This document shows positions 32,758 through 42,174 of a stretch of DNA of 44,774 bases, in pieces. The position numbers and the translations under genes were made by a program. How positions within the stretch are numbered: position 1 is the first letter of the stretch; the number at the start of each line of letters is the position of its first letter. Under the pieces are notes generated by a model. The model saw nothing but the letters and a program-made list of their open reading frames with translations, did not search any database and was not told where the DNA came from. This stretch comes from Hypsibius dujardini (lineage: Eukaryota; Tardigrada; Eutardigrada; Parachela; Hypsibiidae): positions 1 through 44,774 of the forward strand of contig LRSR01012347.1 of assembly GCA_001579985.1 (NCBI GenBank), in the 5' to 3' direction.

Positions 32758-33137
32758 ATACCGTGTATAGGTCATCAGGCGCAGAATCCGGGTATGGAAG
32801 GTCGATGAAGATGACGATGGGAACGGGACTATCCTTGTGGGTGTACAAGACCGCTTTCTTCTCCAACCCCCGCGGTCCCTTCATCTTCTGCGAATTGGCC
32901 ACCTCAATGGAGACATTCGGCTCGCACAGACTGGGATTCTTCCAAATGCAATCGACCGCTTCGTAGTTTGCGTCGGCGCTGTTTCTACCGCCCTTATGGT
33001 CCTTGAAGTACATCGAGCCGACTTTCAGAAAGTAGCTGTTGCCTTTCCTGTCTCGGACGGCGATCGATTTCCTGTCCATGTAACCGCCCGACACGGAATG
33101 TACAACGAATTCGTGCTCCTTGTTAGGAGCGGGGTCA
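32758..33137 (-). pseudogene. Duplicate copy 2: alpha exon, open but unspliceable
   Basis: One open minus-strand frame: SGGYMDRKSIAVRDRKGNSY, IGSMYFKDHKGGRNSAD-like, NPSLCEPNVSIEVANSQKMK, GLEKKAVLYTHKDSPVPIVI and DLPYPDSAPDDLYTV. It aligns end to end with 38174-38545 without indels. The acceptor equivalent to TCTCTTAG in copy 3 reads TCTCTGAC here, so the AG is gone. The long preserved frame with a dead acceptor suggests recent inactivation. Confidence 0.75.
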
Positions 33138-34027
33138 GAGAGAAACAGAAGTCAACAGTTAGAACTGAGCAGTGCCGATATCAAAAGAAGCCGGCGATGC
33201 ATGATGGACGAAAATACAGCGACGTTTGTCAATTTGACAATCACTCCTTTTATCAACCTATCTATCTGCCTGATTGTTTACGGCTATATGTTTGTCTGCG
33301 CAATTGCGTGCTCGCCATGTCCGCATTGTAAATACATGAAAAAACGTGTTGATTCCGACGAGTGTTCTCCAGGAATATAGCCGGTCTATCTTACCCAGAC
33401 AGACAGGCAGACAGATACAAACACAAACATAGACACCATTTAAAAAAGAACGGAATGAGCGGACAACTTGACACAGATAAACAAATATATTTATATTTAT
33501 AGGTACATTCGTTTCTGTTAGTCATGTTGTCTGACGGTAAAACGGGAGGACCAAAGAAGAAGCACGAGCACGAGTAATGCTTCGTTTGTATGTCAATCTG
33601 CTGAATAATAAGTGTTTAACGCCGAATTTAAATGCAGTTTATACGCTGAGATGCGGAGATGTTATACTGCCCGGTATAAATAGTTAAAAAGTGAAAACTG
33701 CGACAGGAATATTATTACGATTATTGATGATACGTACTGATGCACGTGTGTCTGTGTCTGTGTGGGGGGTAAACCAGTAGTAATTCATTTTTTAACGCCG
33801 TAATAGACAGCTTGCTATGCGACCCGTCGTTTTTATGCTGTCCGATGGTCGAAAAACGCAGCTAGTGAAGAACTCTAGATCATTCTGTCGTTGGGGGTGT
33901 ATGTCGCGCATTCACATTCACATTTTCGCGCCTTCACATTCAGACAGACATTCAGACAGACAGACAAACAGACAGACGCTTACACAAACAGACAGACAGA
34001 CAAACAGACACAGAAAGACAGAAAGGA

Positions 34028-34065
<38 letters not shown>

Positions 34066-34140
34066 TCAAACAGATCGTTTTGACAGATAGTCTTGATAAA
34101 GAAACGTATAGCCAGAGAGAGATGCCGACGAGGATGCAAA
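33138..34140. other. Spacer with microsatellites, no recognised gene
   Basis: 33138-33280 matches 18300-18440 (AAATACAGCGACGTTTGTC, TATCAACCTATCT), so it belongs to the duplicated unit. Beyond that is unique sequence with short CAGA runs at 33395-33420 and a long one at 33940-34070. Confidence 0.55.
33940..34072. repeat. (CAGA)n microsatellite
   Basis: CAGACAGACAGA with CAAA and AAAG interruptions, the purest run at 34028-34062. Artificial open frames on both strands. Confidence 0.95.
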
Positions 34141-34869
34141 GCATTCCCAGGCGGTCCGCCGGAAGGATTTAGAAAGCTAATGCTTTGTACTATCAAAAAA
34201 GCGATCGACAGAATGCAAAGATCGTAAGTTTGAGAAAAAGAACATTAAAATCCGACTAGAAAGTAAACGAAGAGGTATACACGGGCAAGCTGTGTTGAAC
34301 CCACCGATTTCAAATGAATCATACAAAAAATCGTGCCGCCTCTACTAGCGTTACTTCAGCTGACCCGTCCCTAAAAAGGAAAAAATTGCTAGGTATAAAC
34401 TTTGGAAAAATAACTTAAGAGGAAGAAGTCTTACCTCTTGTGCTTCCCTGCCCGGCCGCGTGAGGAAAGTTGCTCTTGGGCTTGCTGCTGTCACCACCAG
34501 ACAGGCCTGCAAAGAAAACAATAGAAACAACGTAAAAGCGCCGAAAGAGCTCCGTCACTTGTCTGAGCATACCTATACCGGACGATCCTTTGACGACCGA
34601 CAGCGGTTTCCGCTTAACTGAAACGGCAACAATGTTCCCCGATGGTAGATGGAAAGCCCCTCCTACAGAGGAAAAAATCACCGACAATCAATCACCTATT
34701 TAGGGCTACGCCAAAAGAGGACAATTATAATATCAAGCACCTCAGCAGATGTACCGGATCCATCCGAGGGCAAATTCTGCTCCAGCTCCAGCTCCAGCTT
34801 CACCGTCGGCACGCCAACACCTAAACATACACGAAAGAGTAAGTATCAAAATGTGTGCGCGGTCGCTTT
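34140..34869 (-). other. Downstream part of the duplicated unit with two exon-like blocks
   Basis: Two segments have splice-like borders: 34752-34823 (TTTAG, then GVPTVKLELELEQNLPSDGS, then GTGCTT) and 34435-34506 (TTTGCAG, then SGGDSSKPKSNFPHAAGQGS, then GTAAGA). Both are repeated in copy 1 (16.55-16.62 and 16.25-16.30 kb). They may be 3' exons if the TGA at 34870 is skipped by splicing, or a second gene. Undecided. Confidence 0.45.
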
Positions 34870-37800
34870 TCAGGCATTCTGACGCCTGATGGGAATCCAA
34901 TAAACGGACGAACGCTTTTCCATTTCCTCATCGAAATTGAGTGGTCCGACAGTAGCCATCTGCAAAAACCATACAATATGTAGAGTCAGAAAGTTCACAC
35001 AACATTTGGTGAGCTGTAAAGAAAGAGAAACAAAATCAACCTCATCATCGTCGTCCTCGTCTACACTGACATCAGAAGTCATCGGCTTTCCGTCGTACAA
35101 GTAACTATGGCGGGTCTTCTTCCTCTTGTTTTCAACCTGCCCAATCAATGGAAACATGAAAAAACTAATAGCTCTACAGGCGTCGGCTGGGTTATTACTA
35201 GTAAATCGAAGAATCCTACTCTACCTTAGGGAGCGCACTGAAGACTGCAGAAAAACGGTCCCTTGGCGTGTCCCTGACGAGCTCAGTTTTATCTGTAAAG
35301 AAACTTCGGTCATATTTTGAACGTGTAATACGTAAAAGTATGATTGAGGAAACCTAATTTTGACAAAATCAATCCCGTCCTTGATGGTGCGAGCCAGTTC
35401 TCGAACGTCGATCTCAAACGAGAGATTCCGCTCCAACACCTCCGTCTGCACCACGCCCAAACATCCCTTGAAGAGGTTGCGGTTCTTCATGCGAATCGCA
35501 GGCCAGGCAACCTCGTGGAAACCGTCGAGATCGGTGCGATCGAATTTCGCTTGATCCTCCTCCGAAGTATGACGCAAATCTAAGTGGCCCAGCCGGAAAC
35601 GGGAACGGAAGGTGCGCGTCTTACTCTCATCCTTCAACTTTTCCTTATACAAGATCTAAACGGCCGCAGAAAGATGAAAAACTAAGGTTTACGGTTTAAT
35701 TCAGTGATAAATGAAATCTTTCGGTATTGTTTCAGCTCGATAATTCTCTCGAAACAACTCATGTGACTTTACTGCTACAGCTGCGGTTGAAATAGCTTCC
35801 GGCGATAAGTTGGGACACCCTTTTCTTGTTCGAAAATAAACCGTTCAGTGAATAGCGTAGGTGATCCATGTTAAAACCAAAAAATGGTGTCCAACTTATC
35901 GCCGGACGCTGTTGCAAACGCAGCTGTACAATAAATTTTGACATTTTCAATTTTCTGATCGTCGCAATGCGGACAGCGGAGAACGGATGGAATACGGATG
36001 GACTACGGATGGACAAACAGACAAACAAACAGACAGACGGACAACGGAGAACGGACGGACATACAGACAGACGGACAACGGATGGACAAACAGACAAACA
36101 GAGAACGGATGGATAACGGATGGACAAAAAGACAGACGGACAACGGATGGACAAACAGACAAACGGACAACGGATGGACAACGGAGAACGGATGGACAAA
36201 CAGAAAAACGGACAACGGATGGACAACGGAGAACGGACTGACAAAAAGACAGACGGCAACGGATGGACTACGCAGAACGGATGTACAAAAAGACAGACGG
36301 ACAACGGAGAACGGACGGACATACAGACAGACGGACAACGGATGGACAAACAGAAAAACGGACAACGGATGGACAACGGAGAACGGATGGACAAACAGAC
36401 AACGGAGAACGGATGGACAAACAGAAAAACGGACAACGGATGGACAACGGGTGGACAACGGAGAACGGATGGACAATGGGTAGACAACGGAGATCGGATG
36501 GACACACAGACAGACGGAGAACGGATGGACAACGGAGAACAGATGGACAAACATTTAGACGGAGAACGGATAGACAACGGAGAACCGATGGATAACGGAT
36601 GAACAAACAGGTAGACGGACAACAGATTGACAAACAGACTGACGGAGAACGGATGGACAAACAGAAAGACGGACAATGGATGGACAACGTATGGACAACG
36701 GAGATTGAATGGACACACAGACAGACAGAGAACGGATGGACAACGGACAACGGAGAATGGATGGACACACAGACAGACGAACAACGAATGGACAAACAGA
36801 CGGACAATGGATAGACAACGGAGAACGGATGGACAAACAGGCAGACGAACAACGGATGGACAACGGACAACGGATGGACAAAAAGACAGACAGACAACGG
36901 ATGCACAAAAAGACAGACGGACAACGGAATGGACAACGGAGACCGGATGGAACGGAGAGTAAACGAACGGAGAGCAAACAGACGGAGAGGAAACGGACGG
37001 AAGGAAAACAGATGGACAGTCAACGAACGGACGGATAATGGGAAGACAAACAATGGACGGAAGATCAACGGGCAGACGGAGGGAAACACAACAGACAAAA
37101 AAACAATGAACGTACAGAAAACGGACGGACAGACAATAGGCGGACGGACCAGAAACGGACAGGCAAGGGACGGACAGACTTTAGGCGGACGGACAAACAA
37201 TGGACGAATAAAGAACAGACGGACGGACAACGAACGGGCCGAATGAAAACAGAAAGAAAAACGAAAGACGGATAGACAAGGAACGGCGGACAACGGACGG
37301 GCGGAGAACAGATAGACAGGGAGCGGACGGACGGACAACGGATGAACCGAAAATGGACAGAAAATGGACGGAAGATCAACGGGCAGACGGACGATCAACG
37401 GGCAGACTGACGATTAACCGGCAGACGGATAACGGATAACGGGCAGACAAACAAGGGCAACGGGTGGACAAACAGACATCGGAAAATGGGGTGGCAGAGG
37501 GCGCCACATGTGTAATTTGAATGAGTGATGTTTACAATTTGCACTTGTGGCGCCCTCCGCCACCCCACCTATTCAACCCATGTAGCTTTTCAACCCATAA
37601 CGTTTGCTTGGTATATTAAGGCACACAATATAAGTCTATGAGTTGGCGGGCTGGAACGGGTGTGGGCTGAAGAAATAACTATGCCCCAACTGTACAGCAT
37701 AAACCGGTATACAGTCAACGACAAGATTGAGTACACTGGAGGGTCCGGGGTATGAGCAAAAAGGGCAAAACCACCCCTTGTCCCGCCCGTTTTTCACGTT

Positions 37801-40800
37801 CCCCGGACCCTCCAGTGTACTCAATCTTGTCGTTGACTGTAGATGCCGATGATTAAAACTAAAATTAAAATATGGTCATATGTGTAACAATCAAGGACAA
37901 GATTGAGTACACTGGAGGGTCCGGGGAACGTGAAAAACGGGCGGGACAAGGGGTGGTTTTTTAAAAATTTAAAGTCGCAAAAATATAAATTGATGTTTAA
38001 GAGCATAATCCTAATTAAAATCAATAAATGCACTTTAAATGAAAAATATAAGAATTTTTTTCTAAATAAAGTTTATTTACTTAAAAAAATTTAAGTAAAT
38101 AAACTTCGCGTGGATTTATATTAATTTAATATTTTAAATAAATTTAAACACTTTATTTAAAAAAAGTACACACCGTGTAATAGTCTTCAGGTGCAAAATG
38201 AGGGTACGGCAGGTCGACGAAGATGCCGATGGGGACCGGACTGTCCTTGTAGGTGTACAGGATCGCTTTCTCCTCCAATCCCCTTGGTCCCCGCATCTGC
38301 TGCGAATTGCCGACCTCGACGGAGACGTTCGGCTCGCACAGCTTAGGATTCCTTCGGACTCGGTTCACTGCTTCGTAGTTTAGGTCGGCGCTGTTCCTAC
38401 CGCCCTTGTGGTCCTTGAAGTAGACCGATCCGATGTTTCGGAAGTAGCTGTTGCCGTTCCTGTCAAGGACGCCGACCAATTTGCCATCCATGTAGCCGCC
38501 CGCGATGGAATTCACAACAAACTCGTGCTCCTCGTTGGGAGAGGGCTAAGAGAGAAAGAGAGAGAGAAGACAACAGTTACAGCTGCTTGCCGGTTACTTG
38601 ATCGAATAAATCCCCGGCTATTTTACCCCTCCCTAAATACACATGTTTCATAACCGTCCGACTGATGTCTGTCCGTCCGTTAGCCGTCCGTCCATCCGTT
38701 ATCCATCCATCCCTTGTCCATCCGTTTCTTGTCCGACAGACAGACAACAGACGGACGAATAACGGACAGACAAACAACCGGCAGAGTTACAACGAACGGA
38801 CGGAGAGACAGACAGTGGACGCACCGGAAACGGGCTGGCGGACAACTAACAAACGGAAAACGGATTGAAAGACAGACAACAAACCGAAAGACAAGGGGCG
38901 GACAGGTGACGGTCGGACGATGGGACAACAAACGGACGGGCAATAGACGGACGGAGAGACAACTGACGACGAAACGCGAAGGGACGGACAAACAGACAGA
39001 CGGACAACGGATGGAGAAACAAACAGACAGACGAAAACGGAAAGACAACGGAGAATGAATGGAAAAATAAACAGACGGACAACGGATGGACAACGGAGAA
39101 CGGACGGACAAAAAGACAGACGGACAACGGACAACGGATGGACAAATAGATAGACGGACACGGAATTGACAAACAGGCAGACGAAAACGGAAAGACAACG
39201 GAGAATGAATGGACAAATAGACAGACGGACAACGGAGAACGGATGGACAAACAAACAGACGGAAAAACAGTCAGACGGACAACGGACAACGGACAACGGA
39301 GGGACAAATAGATAGACGGACGACGGATGGACAAACAAACAGATAAACAACGGATGGACAAACAGACAGACGGACAACGGCTGGACAACGGATGCAATAC
39401 CAGATGGACGGAGAACGGATGGACAACGGAAAACGGATGGACAAATAAACAGACGGAAAAACAGTCAGACGGACAACGGACAACGGACAACGGATGGACA
39501 ACGGAGGGACAAATAGATAGACGGACACGGAATTGACAAACAGGCAGACGAAAACGAAAGGACAACGGAGAATGGATGGACAAACAGACAGACAGACAAC
39601 GGATAGACAACGGAGAACGGATGGACAACGGAGGGACAAACAGACAGACGGAAAACGGATGGACAAAAAAAAGGGGGACAACGGAATAGACAACGGAGAA
39701 CGGATGGACAAACAGACAGACAAACAACAAACAACGGATGGACAACGGAGAGACAAACAGACAGACGAAAACGGAGGGACCACTAACATACGCACGACAA
39801 ACTCAAGGACAAGGACGGACGGACCGCGAACGGACGGATAATGCACGGACGAACGAACGGACTGACAATGGACGGAAGGACAAGGGACGGATGGAAGGAC
39901 AACGGAAGGAGGGACCACAGACAGACGGACGACAGACTTACGACAACGGACGGACGGACCACGAATGGACGGATAATGCACGGACGGGGGAACGGACGGA
40001 CAATGGACGGAAGGACAATGGATGTAGGGACCACGGACAGAAGGACGAAAATAGACGGAGGGACAAGGGACGAACGGACCACGAAGAGACGGACAATAAA
40101 CAGAGGGACAAGGGACGAACGGACCACGAAGTGACGGACAATGGACAGAGGGACAAGGGACGAACGGACCACGAAGAGACGGACAATGGACGGAAGGACA
40201 AGGGACGGACGGAAGGACAATGGAAGGAGGAACCACGGACAGATGGACGACAATAGACGGTGGGACAAGGGACGAACAGACCTCGAAGAGAGGGATAATG
40301 GACAGAGGGACAGGGGACGAACGGACCACGAAGAGAGGGACAATGGACAGAGGGACAAGGGACGAACGGACCACGAAGAGACGGACAATGGACGGAAGGA
40401 CAAGGGACGGACGGAAAGACAGACGGAGAAACTACGAACGAACAAAAAGCGGACGGACAAAAAACGGACGGAACGACAATGAATGGAGAGAAAACGGAAA
40501 CGGACAGACAAACAACAGGCGGAAAGAAAACAGACTGACAGATAACGGACGGACGGACGGACGGACAAACGGACAACGGATGGACAGACAGACAACAAAC
40601 GGACGTACAACGGACGGGCGGACAACGGAATAACAGCGGGCGGATGCACAACGGACAAAAAAACAGCGGACGGACGAACAAGGGGCAGACGGACGGACAT
40701 CGGTTAGACGGACAACAGACAGACAAAAAACGGGCGGATCGACGACGGCTGGGCGGACAACGGAAAGACCGACAACGGACAGACCGACAACGGACGGACA

Positions 40801-41600
40801 GACAACAGACAGATGGACACCGGACAAACAGGCAACGGAAGGGAGGGTAAAATAGATCCAGAGAATGTAAGACACACTTTATGCAAGACACAGAAAGCGA
40901 CTAAAGATTTACCATTTTGGCGGTGATCAGACCGTCCTCAAGCTCCAGACAGCCGAGAAGTTGATCCTCGCAGAGCTGGTCAGTCAGCAAATCGAATTCT
41001 TCCGCCGTGCAATTCTTCACCAGCGGAATGACTCCGTTGATGAATAAGGCTGCACAGTCTGCTGGTTCGACAGCACGTCCAAGGATTTCAGCTATCACCG
41101 TGCGAATGCGGATGAGCTCGGCCGGTGGCAGTGCGATCAATGAGGGGTCGCTGGGGCGCGTCAGGGTGGAACAGACGGATCCAATTCTAGACATAAGATA
41201 AAACACAAAATCCAAGTTATAGACAATAGGAGGAAAAAATTGAGGGCTGGGACAAAAATGTGAAGAGTTAGGTACTGAAAGGGGACCCTTACGTTCTTTT
41301 CTTCGAACTCTTCTTCGCGCGAGTAGTGATAATGATGCGATTCTCCGTCAAAGGCATACCGAAATAAACCGAGAATCTGCGAATGATAGAAAAAACGAAT
41401 TAAAAACATTGTTGAAACCAGCTTATCGATCAATCAACTCATTATAAGGATGACGAATTTCAAACCAGCTTATCAATCAATCAACTCACTATAAGCATTA
41501 CGATTTAAAACCGGCTTATTGATCGAACTTACGTAGTTGGAAAAAAGGGTGCAATTCCTCTTCCTTTCTCCGCTGCTGAGGTTGATGAGTGATTCCGGAG
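34870..41600 (-). CDS. Unrecognised multi-exon gene, best copy of a local family
   Basis: I do not recognise this protein. Exons on the minus strand with GT-AG borders and consistent phase: 41533-41600, 41293-41376, 40913-41246, 38174-38545 (alpha), 35331-35655 (beta, 3' border uncertain), then candidates 35225-35292, 35041-35136 and 34870-34959 (stop TGA). Words in order: GIAPFFPTTFSVYFGMPLTE, KKSSKKR, TRPSDPSLIALPPAELIRIR, LLTDQLCEDQLLGCLELEDG, SIAGGYMDGKLVGVLDRNGN, NPKLCEPNVSVEV, SPVPIGIFVDLPYPHFAPED, ILYKEKLKDESKTRTFRSRF, FEIDVRELARTIKDGIDFVK, ENKRKKTRHSYLYDG, an Asp/Glu run (SVDEDDDDE), FDEEMEKRSSVYWIPIRRQ. Basic and acidic patches without signal peptide suggest an intracellular protein. 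The 5' end is not defined; the beta-to-next-exon phase does not join cleanly, so this copy may itself be damaged or my border wrong. Confidence 0.55.
35331..35655 (-). CDS. Beta exon of the unrecognised gene
   Basis: The acceptor CCGTTTAG directly precedes ATCTTGTATAAGG (ILYKE). Open through HEVAWPAIRMKNRN, CLGVVQTEVLERNLS and DGIDFVK. The donor is unclear: GTATTA at about 35330 keeps the frame, and ATTAG/GTTTCC at 35380 is weak. Copies lie at 17.2, 18.9 (inverted) and 29.3 kb. Confidence 0.65.
35778..35926. mobile_element. 149 bp MITE, second copy at the equivalent site
   Basis: Same ends (CAGCTGCGGTTGAAATAGCT and complement) and TA flanks (35776-35777, 35927-35928) as 29582-29730, with the same flanking intron sequence on both sides (TGACTTTACTG and AAATTTTGACA). 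It was therefore present before the alpha-beta unit was duplicated. Confidence 0.8.
35965..37480. repeat. Minisatellite array 3 (1.5 kb)
   Basis: Tandem degenerate units built from GGACAACGGATGGACAAACA, GACAGACGG and GGAGAACGGATGG, with almost no T on the plus strand. Very long open frames on both strands (minus up to 376 codons) follow from this composition. It lies in the alpha-beta intron of copy 3; the equivalent intron of copy 2 has none (29760-29780 reads straight through CGTCGCAATGCGGCATTTAG). Confidence 0.93.
37483..37570. repeat. Long hairpin, GC-rich arms of about 25 bp
   Basis: GGGGTGGCAGAGGGCGCCAC (37488-37507) and, in reverse complement, GGGGTGGCGGAGGGCGCCAC (37547-37566), with the pairing extending inward through ATGTG/AAGTG. 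It marks the right edge of array 3. Confidence 0.8.
37711..37960. repeat. Interlocked inverted repeats (fold-back element)
   Basis: One motif occurs three times in alternating orientation. 37711-37750 is the exact complement of 37801-37840 (40 bp, loop 50). 37767-37831 is the exact complement of 37896-37960 (65 bp, spacer 64). The core is GAGTACACTGGAGGGTCCGG. No coding capacity. A diverged relative lies at 28.3-28.5 kb beside another alpha-exon copy. Confidence 0.85.
38174..38545 (-). CDS. Alpha exon of the unrecognised gene (124 codons)
   Basis: The acceptor TTTCTCTCTTAG at 38547-38546 follows a perfect polypyrimidine tract, and the donor is GTGTGT at 38173. Phase 0 at both ends, no internal stop, and matching phase with the neighbours 40913-41246 and 35655. 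The run VYFKDHKGGRNSADLNYEAV and the CEPNVSVEV motif are the best preserved among copies at 18.1, 24.0, 28.9, 29.1 and 32.9 kb, implying past selection on the protein. Confidence 0.7.
38658..40850. repeat. Minisatellite array 4 (2.2 kb)
   Basis: Same family as array 3, with two internal sub-regions: GGATGGACAAACAGACAGACG-like units to about 39760, then GGACAAGGGACGAACGGACC units at 40050-40400, an apparent local higher-order repeat of about 60 bp. It fills the intron between exon b (40913) and alpha (38545). At the left edge (38658-38740) the strand composition flips from CCGTCC to GGACGG. Confidence 0.93.
41415..41527. repeat. 46-47 bp tandem repeat, about 2.4 copies
   Basis: AACCAGCTTATCGATCAATC-type units start near 41416, 41463 and 41509. 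The array lies between two exons of the unrecognised gene. Confidence 0.8.
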
Positions 41601-41660
41601 CTGTTTCAGAAGTGCGAGGAAACCAAGAAATCCTCCACGTTTCCCAATCTCTTGAAACAA

Positions 41661-42170
41661 AAAAACAATCTCGTTTACGAGATCAAAAGATGAAAAGGGA
41701 TTCCACTAGATGTCATTAAAACAATTACCGCGATAAAAAATTAGTTCGGTTCGCCTGAAGAAGCGAAAAATGTGGAGAAGACGGGAAAATATGATTTTAA
41801 GAGGAAAAACGCGTGGTGGATTAGAAAGAGCCGTTGCGACTTGCGGCTTGTGACGACACAATCTTAAATATGGACTGGACTCGTGTAATAGACTCCTTTA
41901 CGGCATATGGCGCGCCATATTTACTGTACTCGTCGTACTCCTGTACTGGACTTTCTTACTCGTACATGAACACGAGTCGAGCATGAGTACGAGCCGTGTC
42001 AAGCCTTTTAGCTCGTTTTGTATACTGCCTGAAGCAATGTCCGAGCTAAAAGGCTCGACTCGGTCAGTCAAGCCTTTTAATTAACATTTTAACATTTTTA
42101 CTGCGCAGGGGACTGACTGTCAATGCCATGTTTTTCTTTAATCGTTACCTTTTGCGCTGGACATAAAAAA
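41661..42170. other. Intergenic, with an inverted repeat at 42.0 kb
   Basis: Separates the 5' part of the unrecognised gene from the 3' end of the membrane-protein gene. CAAGCCTTTTAGCTCG (42000-42015) pairs with CGAGCTAAAAGGCTCGA (42043-42059), and a TACTCGT/ACGAGTA-rich imperfect palindrome lies at 41920-42000. No coding region seen. Confidence 0.55.
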
Positions 42171-42174
42171 AATG

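Noticed and set aside
33518-33578. Short plus-strand frame ending GGPKKKHEHE as a possible terminal exon
   Set aside because: No upstream exon or acceptor that fits, and no copy in the other duplicated units.
35759-37398. Very long minus-strand open frames rich in Ser, Val, Cys, Pro and Arg
   Set aside because: They follow the T-poor minisatellite exactly, are open in several frames at once, and have no splice or start context.
35965-37480. CRISPR-like repeat array
   Set aside because: No constant repeat with unique spacers; the units are degenerate minisatellite and the host is a eukaryote.
38787-40891. Open frames of 196-367 codons on both strands
   Set aside because: Same minisatellite composition effect in array 4; the peptides simply repeat the DNA unit.
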